Shown here: positions 36,062-46,859 of the stretch, piece after piece
Layout: the number at the start of each line of letters is the position of its first letter
Numbering within the stretch: position 1 is the stretch's first letter
DNA from: Paenacidovorax monticola
GTDB taxonomy: Bacteria; Pseudomonadota; Gammaproteobacteria; Burkholderiales; Burkholderiaceae_C
Assembly (NCBI RefSeq): GCF_014489595.1
Contig: NZ_CP060790.1
Span: 3,534,001-3,598,000, forward strand
DNA length: 64,000 bases
Direction: 5' to 3'
The notes under the pieces: model-generated
Seen by the model: the letters and a program-made list of their open reading frames with translations, nothing else
What the model was told of the DNA's origin: nothing
The model's database searches: none
Translations under genes and position numbers: made by a program

Positions 36062-37658
36062 CTATCGGCGGCGCGGGCCTTGCAGGCGGATGCCCGCCAG
36101 CAGCATCAGCGCGGCCAGCAGCGCCAGGCTCCATTCGCCCAGCGTGGGCACGGGCTGGGCACCCCCAGGGCCTGCCGCCGCGCTGGGCGTGGCGGCGGCG
36201 GGTGGCGCCGAGGGGGCGATGCCAGGCCGCCCAGGGCGGTGGCCACGACCGTGAAGGTGTAGGGCGTGCCATTGGTCAGGCCTGTCACGGTGCAGCTGGT
36301 GGCGGGGTGGCTGACGGTGCAGCTGCGGCCGCCCGGCTGGGCGGTGGCGGTGTAGCGGGCGGGCGTGGTGCCGCCTGCGGGGGGTGCCAGCGTACCGTGA
36401 CGCGGGCATTGCCGGGCTGGGCGGTGACGTTGGTGGGCGCGTTGGGCGCGGCCAGGCTGAACAGCTCGGCGGTCGCGGTGGTGGCGTCGCTGTCGTCCCG
36501 GCCGCCCAGCACCAGCACCTGCTGCGTGGGCAGCAGCGTGGCGGTGTGCAGGTTGCGCGGGGTGGCCATGGCGGGCTGCGCGGTGGCCTGGCCCGCGCCG
36601 CCGGGCGCGAACGACAGGGTCTCGGCCGTGTTGACGGACTCGGTGTCCGTCGTGCCGCCCGCGATGAGCACGCTGCCGTTGCCCATGAGCGTGGCGCTGG
36701 CGCGGTAGCGGGCCTGGGTGAGCGTGGGGCCGGGCGTCCAGGAGCTGTCGGCGGGGTTGAAGAGGTAGGTGTCGTTCAGCGGGATGTAGGGGGCAAACGT
36801 GCCCTGGCGCCCGCCCGCGATGAGCACGCGGCCGTCCGGCAGCAGCGTGGCCGTGTGCTCGGCGCGGGTGGGGGCCGCGGCGGGCATGGGCACGGCCGTC
36901 CAGCTGCCGTCGGCCTCGCGGATCCATGCGGTGCGGGTGGTGCCCAGGCCGTTGTCGCGCCCGCCCACGACCAGCACGCGCCCGCCGGGCAGCAGGGTGG
37001 CTGTGTGCAGGGCACGGCCCTGGGGCAGCGATGGAGCGGTGGCCCAGGCATTGGCCACAGGATCGTAGATTTCCACGGTGCTCAGGCCGTCCTGGCCCGC
37101 GCCGCCCCAGCCGCCCACCACCAGCACGTGGCCGTTGGGCAGCAGCGTGGCGGTGTGGTGCGAGCGGCGCAACTGCATGGGGCCGGTGGGGGCCAGGGCG
37201 CCGGTGGCGGGCGCAGCGGCCGGGGTGTAGAGCGTGCCCGCGTCGGCGAGTTGCAGCAGCGTGGCATGGCGCCCGCCTGCCAGCAGCACGCGGCCATCGG
37301 TCAGCAGCGTGGCGGTGTGGCCATAGCGGGGCAGGGGCAGGTCGGGGCCGTTGCGCCAGGTGTTGGTGGCGGGGGTGTAGAGGCGCGTGCTGACCGGGAA
37401 GCCGCCGCCGCCTGCGTCGGTCTCTCCGCCAGCCACCAGCACCTCGCCGGTGGCCAGCGCCGTGGCGGTGTGCTGGGCGCGGGATTCTGCGGTGATGGCG
37501 GGGGCGCTGGTCCAGCCCGCCTGGGCGCTGGTGGCTGCCGCCGCCAGGCCCAGGTGCAGGGCGCAGGTGGCGAGCCAGCGGCCCAGGTGGGTGGGCAGAG
37601 CGCGTGGCCGTGGCGCGGAGGGGGTGGGACGGGGGCCGGAGGTTGGGAGTGGATGCAT
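36062..37658 (-). CDS. Kelch-repeat protein with fibronectin III and IPTL-CTERM signal (two frameshifts)
   Basis: A 532-residue exported protein after two one-base corrections (near 36386-36388 and 36222-36223, both a missing base). Signal peptide (ends SAQAG) and six or more kelch blades, each with HTATLL.DGRVLIAGG-type repeats (about 70-410), form a beta-propeller. A fibronectin III-like part follows (NAPTNVTAQPGNARVTVRW; SCTVTGLTNGTPYTFTV). The end is VPTLGEW, a membrane helix and GPRRR, the IPTL-CTERM sorting signal. Divergent from the LuxR gene at 37796, with a shared 21-bp motif between them. Confidence 0.78.
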
Positions 37659-37690
37659 GGCGGCGCAAGTTATCCATGAACGGCCCGGTG

Positions 37691-37711
37691 CGCCCCACTC
37701 CGGGGGGGTAG
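37691..37711. promoter_or_regulatory. Shared 21-bp motif, copy 1
   Basis: On the minus strand it reads CTACCCCCCC then GGAGTGGGGCG. It matches 39838-39858 and 42450-42469 (consensus CTACCCC[GC]CC, then three purines, then GTGG[GT]GCG). It lies 33-53 bp upstream of the kelch gene and 26 bp before the -35 of the divergent LuxR gene. A regulator-binding role is inferred. Confidence 0.55.
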
Positions 37712-37736
37712 TGTGTTGCGGGCAGCCCGCAGGGCG

Positions 37737-37765
37737 TTGACGGAGGGCGGAGCGGCTTCTAGATT
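37737..37765 (+). promoter_or_regulatory. Sigma-70 promoter of the first LuxR gene
   Basis: TTGACG (37737-37742), a 17-bp spacer and TAGATT (37760-37765), 30 bases before the ATG. The same TTGACGGA...TCTAGATTCG block stands upstream of the paralogous LuxR gene at 42543. Confidence 0.65.
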
Positions 37766-37795
37766 CGCGGCCTTCTGCTCTTGCCAGCGCCCGCC

Positions 37796-38881
37796 ATGCA
37801 CGCTTCCCGCTCCACCCGCCAAGCCCTTGCACGCCTGCACCACATGGCCTGCCTGGACGCGGGCGGCGTGCAGTTCATCGAGCCGCTGCTGCAGGAACTG
37901 CGCCGGGTGGTGGGATTCGACTTCGGCTGCATGCTGTACCCGGGCAGCGGCGGCGACCTGATGAACTATGCGCAGGAGCCCATGCAATCCGTGGCGGCCC
38001 AGTACTTCGATGCGCGCATTCTGCGCAGCGAGCGCCAGGTGCTGGCGCGCAGCCCGCGCGATTTTGGCGAGGTGGTGCGCCACGAGCACGGCCCCAAGCT
38101 GCTGCGGGAGCTGATGGCGGTGCCGATGGCCGAGTTGCTGCGCAGCGACTACTACGGGGCCGTGATGCAGCCCACGGGGGCGAAGGACTACATGAGCCTG
38201 GTGCTGCGCACCCCGCAAGGCGTGGGGCTGGGCGTGATCCATCTCTTCCGCGATGCGGCGGCGCCCTGGTTCACCCCGCACGATGTGGCGCTGCTGGCAC
38301 GGCTGGAGCCCCACCTCGCGCGGATTCTGCAGGACGGTGAACACGACGCGCAGCGCAGCGAGGTGCATGCAGAGGGCGTGCTGATCGCCACGCCACAGGG
38401 GCGGCCGCTGTGGCTTTCCCCCGAGGCCGAGGCGCTGATGCCCCTGGCCTTCGGCTGGCGCTGGCGGCGCGGCGCCGAGCTGCCACCCCCGCTGCGGGAG
38501 CTGCTGCTGCGGCTGCATGCGCCGTCCGAACGGATGGTGCTGCCCGTGATGGAGCTGCACACCGCGCAGGGCTGGTTCTCGCTGCGAGCCACGCACATGG
38601 CCGCCGCGCCAGGGGGGCGGCAGGGCGCGCAGGTCGTGGCGCTGCACATCACGCGGCGCGTGGCGCGCGGGGTGCGGCTGCTGTCGGCGCTGCAGGCGCT
38701 GGACCTGCCGCAACGCCAGCACGAGCTGGCCTGGTGGCTGGCGCGGGGCTTGCCCGAATCGCAGATCGCGCGGCGCATGGGGATCAGCATCAACACCGCC
38801 GTGTACCACCGCCGCCAGCTCTACAACCGGCTGGGCGTGATGGGGCGGGAGGAGCTTCTGGCGAAGGTCGATTCAGCCTAG
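37796..38881 (+). CDS. LuxR-type transcriptional regulator, paralogue 1
   Basis: A 361-residue protein with a C-terminal LuxR helix-turn-helix (LPESQIARRMGISINTAVYH, near 320-345) and a long N-terminal part without a recognised receiver or autoinducer domain. It is closely similar to the protein encoded at 42543 over its whole length (for example [11 protein letters not shown] and the HTH). It is divergent from the kelch/IPTL-CTERM gene. It overlaps the AraC gene on the other strand by nine bases at the end. Ligand unknown. Confidence 0.83.
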   Translation: MHASRSTRQALARLHHMACLDAGGVQFIEPLLQELRRVVGFDFGCMLYPGSGGDLMNYAQEPMQSVAAQYFDARILRSERQVLARSPRDFGEVVRHEHGPKLLRELMAVPMAELLRSDYYGAVMQPTGAKDYMSLVLRTPQGVGLGVIHLFRDAAAPWFTPHDVALLARLEPHLARILQDGEHDAQRSEVHAEGVLIATPQGRPLWLSPEAEALMPLAFGWRWRRGAELPPPLRELLLRLHAPSERMVLPVMELHTAQGWFSLRATHMAAAPGGRQGAQVVALHITRRVARGVRLLSALQALDLPQRQHELAWWLARGLPESQIARRMGISINTAVYHRRQLYNRLGVMGREELLAKVDSA

Positions 38882-39804
38882 TGCGCTGCGTGCGCGCTTG
38901 AACGCGCGCGCCAGGATGGCCCCGGTGGAGTAGCCCACCGCATCGGCGGCCTGCTGCAGCGTGAGGCGCTGCTCCTGGAGCAGGCGCGTGGCCTGGTGGA
39001 GGCGCCAGCGTGCCAGGTAGCGCATGGGGGCTGGTGCATCTGCAGCGCGAAGCGGGTGGCGAAGGCCGTGCGGCTCATGTGGCACAGCGCGGCCAGGGAC
39101 TCCAGCGTCCAGGGCTCGGCGGGGCGGGTGTGGATGGCGTGCAGGGCGGCGTGCAGGCGCGGGTCGGGGGGCGCTGGCACGGCCGGCATGGCCGCCGCCA
39201 GGGGCGCGGCCACCGCGGCCACCCGGGCCGGCGTGCGCAGCCAGGTGAGCGCCAGGTGCTGCATCAGCGCGTTCATGGTCTGTGTGAGGCCCACGCCGCG
39301 GCCGCCACGGAGGTCGGCCATCCAGGCCACGAGCCGGGCCAGGGTGGGCAGCCAGCCTTCGGCGTCGCTGCGGCGCAGCACCAGCATGGGTGGCAGCGCG
39401 GCCACCACGGGATGCGCGGCGAGGCTGGAAGCCCGGTAGAAGCTGCCGCTCCAGGTGTGGCGGGGCGCGGGCCCCAGGGCGCAGTTCAGGGTGGCGCCAT
39501 GGCGTTCGCTGCCGGGCGCGGCATGCAGGTCGTCGAAGCGTTGCGCGGGGGCCTGCGCGTCGTTGAAGACGCGGTGGCGTCCTGCATGGGGCAGCCACGC
39601 CACGTCGCCCGCAGCCAGGGCCACGGCGGGCGCGTCGCCCTGCTGCAGCCACACGCCGTCGCAGCCCGCCACGTACAGCGGCGCGCGGTGCTGGCTGGTG
39701 AGCTCCACGCACGTGGAGGCGCCGAACTGCAATTGGAAGTGCAGCACCGGCTGGAAGGCGATGGCCTCGATCAGCGCGTCCTGGGTGGGGTCAAAGGTAT
39801 CCAT
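38873..39804 (-). CDS. AraC-family regulator with cupin domain (frameshifted)
   Basis: 310 residues after correction. An N-terminal cupin (about 20-190) with AGDVAWLPHAGRHRVF and a C-terminal pair of helix-turn-helices (LESLAALCHMSRTAFATRFA; LTLQQAADAVGYSTGAILAR). A base is missing in the G run at 39026-39030; adding it joins QMHQPPM to RYLARWRLHQATRLLQEQ. It overlaps the convergent LuxR gene by nine bases and has the 21-bp motif 34-54 bp upstream of its start. Confidence 0.78.
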
Positions 39805-39837
39805 GGGCCGCGCAGGCTACGCGCGTGTCGCGTGCCG

Positions 39838-39858
39838 CGCACCACCTTGGCGGGGTAG
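39838..39858. promoter_or_regulatory. Shared 21-bp motif, copy 2
   Basis: Minus-strand reading: CTACCCCGCC then AAGGTGGTGCG, matching 37691-37711 in 16 of 21 positions. It is 34-54 bp upstream of the AraC start, the same distance as copy 1 from the kelch gene. Confidence 0.5.
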
Positions 39859-39919
39859 TCTTCGTGCTCCCTTCGTCGCCATGGGGTGCTCGGTGCGGGG
39901 CGCTGGGGCCCCGGGGGCG

Positions 39920-42295
39920 TCAGGGCGCCTGCACGGTCACGGGCGCGGACAGCGGACCTTCGTGGCCCGATGCATCCAGCATGGCGATCTGGTAGCTGTG
40001 GCTGCCGCTGGGCGCCGATGCGTCGGTGTAGCTCGAACCGGAGGTGACGGTGGCGATGGCGACGCCGTCGCGGTACACGCGGTAGCCCGCGGCGCTGGCC
40101 GTGATGAAGGACTGCTTCAGGGCCTGCATCGACGGGTTGGTGCCCTCCTGGGGCCGGTAGCCGTAGTTGATGGTCCAGACCAGCGTGCCGCCCAGACCCT
40201 GCTCGCGCACCCACTTGCCTTTTTCGGCGATGGAGCGCTCGTCCTCGTAGCTGAGGTAGGTCACGGGCACGTTGGGGCACGCCACCAGGGCTGGCTGTAG
40301 CTGATGTAGCTCTGCTTGGCCACGTCGTCCCAGTGGTAGGTGGCGCCGGGCTGGCCGAAGGCGTTATCTTCCAGCAGCCGGTTGAGGCTGTTCATCCAGT
40401 CGCCGTTGTTGTCCTGCCCCTGCATGCCTGCCAGGCTCTGGCGCGGGCCGGTGACGGGGCTGTTGAAGTACGCGCCGTACAACCCCACGCCGATGCCCAG
40501 CTTGGCGCGCGGCACGCCGGCGTCCAGATAGGCCTGCACCGTGGACGCGATGGAGGTGGGGTGGTTGCTGGCCTCGCCGAACAGCGGCGAGTGGTGCCAC
40601 GACAGCCAGCCGTCGCCCCAGGAGCCCGTCATGCTGTAGGTCATGAGGTTGAACCGGTCCACGGCCTGTGCCACATCGACGATCCAGGGGGTGATATGGC
40701 TCTGGCCGGGGTTGACGTTGACCCAGAAGCCGGGCCAGCTGATCTCGAACGGCTGGGCCTGGTAGCGCGGGCGCTGCTGGGCCGATTCGCGCAGTTCGCG
40801 CAGCAGCGCCAGCGCTTGGGCGCGGCCCTCCTCGGTGTCCAGGTTTTCCTCCCAGTCGATGTCCACGCCGTCGTAGTTCTTCTGCTCGGCCTTGTCGAGG
40901 ATGTTCCTGATGAAGACCGCGCGGACCTGCGGATTGGCCGTGGCGGCCATGAAGCCGGGGCCGTCCAGCTCGCCGCCCACCATCATGATGGCCTTGGTGC
41001 CTGCCGCATGGGCCTTGGCGATCAGCGTGTCCTCGGCCTGCGTGTGCGAGTTGCCACCGCCCTCCATCAGATCGCCCGCCTGCCCGCCCGGCAGGGAGCC
41101 CAGGCCCGGCGCATAGCGGCCGAAGATGAAGTGCGTCATCGTGCTCATGTCCACCGCCTCGGGCGGGAAATGCTCCCAGAACCAGCCGGTGTAATAGCCG
41201 TTGACCCATTTGCCGCTCCGGGTGACGGGGTTCCAGCCCACGCGCACGCCCTGCGGCGTGGCGCTGGCCGTGACGCCGCCCACCTGCGGAAGCGGGTTGA
41301 GCGCGTCGACCGCGACCTCGGCCGTGGCGGTGACGTCTTGCCCGGCGCCGTTGGTGCAGTTCAGCGTGTAGGCCGTGCCGGCCTGGGGGCGCACCAGTTC
41401 GCTGCCTTCGGCGGCGCGCGTGCCGCTCCAGCCGCCCGAGGCGGTGCAGGCCACTGCGTTGGTGGTGCGCCATGCCAGGCGCGCGCTGTCTCCGGCGACG
41501 ATGCGGGTGGGGGTGGCGCCGAAGCTGTCGATGGTGGGGGGCCCGGGGCGGGGCATTGCGCACCACCACGATCGTCGAGGCGCTGGCCGTGGCGCCGGCC
41601 GCATTGCGGCAGCTCAGGCCATAGGTGGTGGTCGTGCCGGGGCTGACGCTGGTGCTGCCGCTGGTCGGCTGGTCGCCGCTCCACCCGCCCGATGCCGTGC
41701 AGCCGGTGGCGTCGTCGGCACTCCAGGCCAGGGTGCTGCTGCCGCCGACGTCGATGGCGCCGGGCTGGGCGTCGAAGGACCGTATCTGGGGCGGCGCGGG
41801 CTCCCCGCCCTCGATGACGAGCTGGGCCAGGCCTTCGCCGCCGCCTTCGAAGTACTCCATGCGCACCGTGTGCGGTCCGGCGGACAGGGGCACGCTGGCC
41901 GTATCCATCGTGACGCCGTGCCGCGTCCAGTTGTCGATCACCCGCTGGCCATCGACGAACACGCGCACGCCGTCGTCGGTGAAGGTGACGAACCGGGCGG
42001 TACCTGCGGTGAAAGGCAGCGTCGCGGTCCAGCGCGCCGAGAAGCTGTCCGCCGGCAGCAGGGCCGGATCGGGGCTGCCATCGCTGCCCGTCCAGTAGCG
42101 GTCTATGGGGCCGTCCTCGCAGCGCGCCAGCACCGCGGGGCCCGCGAGTTCGGTATTGGGAAAGTACTCTGCCCGCCATTGGCCGGGGGCGCATTCCTGT
42201 GCGAAGGCTTGGGAGCCCGCCAGCAGCAGCGATGCGGCCAGCACGTGCAGCGGCCGGCCGACGCGGCGGCGGTCCGCCGTGGAAAGAGACAGCAT
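39920..42295 (-). CDS. Secreted GH18 chitinase-like protein with PA14 domain (two frameshifts)
   Basis: A 791-residue exported glycosidase after correction of one extra base (C/G run at 41544-41553) and one missing base (40288-40292). Signal peptide (to QAFAQ), a PA14-like domain (about 35-155; RAEYFPNTELAGP, FTDDGVRVFVDGQRVIDNW), two Ig-like repeats each with CTASGGWSG (about 165-320), and a GH18 catalytic barrel with the DxxDxDxE motif as DGVDIDWE near residue 478. A C-terminal fibronectin-like piece follows. It should cleave chitin or other N-acetylglucosamine polymers outside the cell. It is divergent from the second LuxR gene. Confidence 0.82.
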
Positions 42296-42449
42296 GGGTG
42301 AAAACTCCTTGTTGACGACGAGAAGGGATCGATCGGTGATTCTTCGGCGCGCCGCCCGCGTGGGCTACAGCCCGGCGTACGGATTTGCGAGCCCGGCGTT
42401 CAGCGCCCGGGTTCGCCGCCCTGCGGTGGTACCGCAGAGCGCGGCGCGC

Positions 42450-42469
42450 CGCCCCACCCCGGCGGGTAG
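42450..42469. promoter_or_regulatory. Shared motif, copy 3 (20 bp)
   Basis: Minus-strand reading: CTACCCGCCGGGGTGGGGCG, one base shorter in the C run than the other two copies. It lies between the divergent chitinase and LuxR genes, 23 bp before the -35 of the LuxR gene and about 155 bp upstream of the chitinase gene. Confidence 0.55.
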
Positions 42470-42492
42470 GCTGTGGTGCGGCCCGAACGGCG

Positions 42493-42522
42493 TTGACGGA
42501 CGGCGCCCGTGGCCTCTAGATT
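42493..42522 (+). promoter_or_regulatory. Sigma-70 promoter of the second LuxR gene
   Basis: TTGACG (42493-42498), an 18-bp spacer and TAGATT (42517-42522), 20 bases before the ATG. Flanking bases (CGTTGACGGA, TCTAGATTCG) match the promoter at 37737, so the upstream region was duplicated with the gene. Confidence 0.65.
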
Positions 42523-42542
42523 CGGTTCTTTTCGCCCGTCCC

Positions 42543-44872
<2,330 letters not shown>

Positions 44873-44946
44873 CGCCCTGCAACAGCGTGCAGACAGCGCG
44901 CGCCAAAACCTCCACAATGGGCACGGGCCCTCCCAGGGGCTCGCCC

Positions 44947-44954
44947 AAGGAGGT
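44947..44954 (+). promoter_or_regulatory. Strong Shine-Dalgarno site deciding the start at 44960
   Basis: AAGGAGGT, a full match to the anti-Shine-Dalgarno end of 16S rRNA, ends five bases before ATG 44960. It shows that translation starts here, upstream of the pepP homology, although no separate stop follows. Confidence 0.75.
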
Positions 44955-44959
44955 GCCAC

Positions 44960-45361
44960 ATGTTTGATTTCTTCGAATATGGTTCCAAGGCCTATGCCAA
45001 GCGCAGCGAGACCATGCTGCGCGAGGCGTTGTTCGCGCGGCTGGAGCATGAAGCCGCTGCCGAGCACCACCAGGCGCTGGCGCGCATGTATGCGGAACGC
45101 ATCGCCCGGCTGCAGCGCGAGGCCCTCTCCAACCCCTGGAGCATGTCCGCCAGTGCCGCTCCCACGCCCACGCCGGCAGGGGAGGAGCGGCGCGTGGCAG
45201 ACCGCCGCACGGCGCAGCGCGCGGGCTTTCGCGTGCTGACCAAGCGCGAATCCGAGCTGCCGCAAGTGCCCGGGCCTCGTGAGCGGGGCGGCCGAGCGGC
45301 CGCGGGCATGCGCGAAGCCGTGCCGGTCCGCAGGCCTTCGGGTCGGCGGTACCATACCGCG
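44960..45361 (+). CDS. Small helical protein reading into pepP (fusion or lost stop)
   Basis: About 134 codons from ATG 44960 run in frame into pepP with no stop. The first 60 residues are helical and charged (MFDFFEYGSKAYAKRSETML), then low-complexity Ala/Pro/Arg residues lead to NMPYAQRRQ of pepP at 45362. Most PepP proteins have no such extension, so this is probably a separate small gene whose stop was lost to an indel. A one-base deletion would place the stop at 45280-45282, giving a protein of about 107 residues. A true fusion cannot be excluded. Unrecognised family. Confidence 0.5.
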
Positions 45362-46744
45362 ATGAACATGCCCTACGCCCAGCGCCGCCAGGCCCTCGCC
45401 CGCCAGTTGGGCGAAGGCGGCATTGCCATCATCCCCACGGCCGCCGAGCAGCCGCGCAACCGGGACAGCGCCTTTCTGTTCCGCCACGACAGCTATTTCT
45501 ATTACCTGACGGGCTTCACCGAGCCCCATGCCTTGCTCGTGCTCACGGGGGAAGGCACGGCCACGCTGTTCTGCGCGCCCAAGGACCTGGAGCGCGAGAT
45601 CTGGGACGGCTACCGCCTGGGCCCCGAGGCCGCGCCTGCCGCGCTGGGCGTGGACGCTGCCTATTCCTTCGCCGAGCTGGACGCGCGCCTGCCCCGGCTG
45701 CTGGAGAATCGCAGCCAGGTCTGGTATCCGTTCGCCACGCACCCGGGCCTGGCCGCGCGCGTCGAAGGCTGGCTCAACCAGGTGCGCGCGCGCGTGCGCT
45801 ACGGCGCGCTGTGTCCGGCCCGGCAGAGCGACCTGTGCACCCTGCTCGACGACATGCGCCTCGTGAAGGATGCGCATGAGCAGGCGATCATGCGCCGCGC
45901 CGCGCAGATCAGTGCCGGCGCCCATGTGCGCGCCATGCAGTGCTCCGCACGCCGCCTGCGCGCTGGCCAGGAAGTGCGCGAGTACCACCTCGACGCCGAA
46001 CTGCTGCACGAATTCCGCCTGCATGGCTCGCAGTACCCCGCCTACGGCTCCATCGTGGCCGCGGGGGCCAACGCCTGCGTGCTGCACTACCGTGCCGACG
46101 CCGCGCCCGTGCGCGACGGCGAGCTGGTGCTCATCGACGCGGGCTGCGAACTCGACGGCTATGCGAGCGACATCACGCGCACCTTCCCCGCCAACGGCCG
46201 CTTCACGGGGCCGCAGCGCGCGCTCTACGACCTCGTGCTCGCGAGCCAGGACGCGGCCGTGACCGCCACGCGGCCCGGCGCACGCTTCACCGACCCGCAC
46301 GACGCCACGGTGGCCGTGCTCGCGCAGGGGCTGCTCGATCTGGGCCTGCTCGACAGGAACAAGGCGGGTACGGTGCAGGACGTGATCGAGAGCCGGGCCT
46401 ATTTCCAGTTCTACATGCACCGCACGGGGCACTGGATCGGCATGGACGTGCACGACTGCGGCAGCTATGTGGAGCCGTCCGAGGTGGGCCAGACCAGCGA
46501 GCGCAAGGACCCGCTTTCGGGCGAGACCATCACCAACCGCCCGAGCCGCATCCTGCGCCCGGGCATGGCGCTCACCATCGAGCCGGGCCTGTATGTGCGG
46601 CCAGCGGAAGGGGTGCCCGAGGCGTTCCACAACATCGGCATCCGCATCGAGGACGACGCCTTCGTCACCGAGGACGGCTGCGAGCTCATCACGCGCGGCG
46701 TGCCCGTCAGGGCGGATGAGATCGAGGCGCTGATGCGCGACTGA
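45362..46744 (+). CDS. pepP: Xaa-Pro aminopeptidase (aminopeptidase P)
   Basis: A 460-residue dinuclear manganese peptidase that releases N-terminal residues before proline. The metal ligands are visible: two aspartates in VLIDAGCELDGYASDITRTF, His in HRTGHWIGMDVHDCG, and two glutamates in LTIEPGLYV and IRIEDDAFVTEDG. The N-terminal AMP_N domain begins MNMPYAQRRQALARQLGEGG. A -10-like TACCAT ends six bases before the ATG at 45362, so a leaderless transcript is possible. The same frame is open upstream (see 44960). Confidence 0.9.
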   Translation: MNMPYAQRRQALARQLGEGGIAIIPTAAEQPRNRDSAFLFRHDSYFYYLTGFTEPHALLVLTGEGTATLFCAPKDLEREIWDGYRLGPEAAPAALGVDAAYSFAELDARLPRLLENRSQVWYPFATHPGLAARVEGWLNQVRARVRYGALCPARQSDLCTLLDDMRLVKDAHEQAIMRRAAQISAGAHVRAMQCSARRLRAGQEVREYHLDAELLHEFRLHGSQYPAYGSIVAAGANACVLHYRADAAPVRDGELVLIDAGCELDGYASDITRTFPANGRFTGPQRALYDLVLASQDAAVTATRPGARFTDPHDATVAVLAQGLLDLGLLDRNKAGTVQDVIESRAYFQFYMHRTGHWIGMDVHDCGSYVEPSEVGQTSERKDPLSGETITNRPSRILRPGMALTIEPGLYVRPAEGVPEAFHNIGIRIEDDAFVTEDGCELITRGVPVRADEIEALMRD

Positions 46745-46762
46745 GCCCGGCACGGGTGCGCG

Positions 46763-46791
46763 GCGGGCCCGCCCGGAGGGGCCCGCATTTT
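46763..46791 (+). terminator. Rho-independent terminator of pepP
   Basis: GCGGGCCC (46763-46770) pairs with GGGCCCGC (46779-46786) around an eight-base loop, followed by ATTTT. It lies 19 bp past the pepP stop and upstream of the pyk start. Confidence 0.75.
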
Positions 46792-46859
46792 GGTTCCTTG
46801 CATGTAACCGGTTTCGTGTGAAAATTGAAACCTAATTACATCGCCAAGGAGACTCTTCC

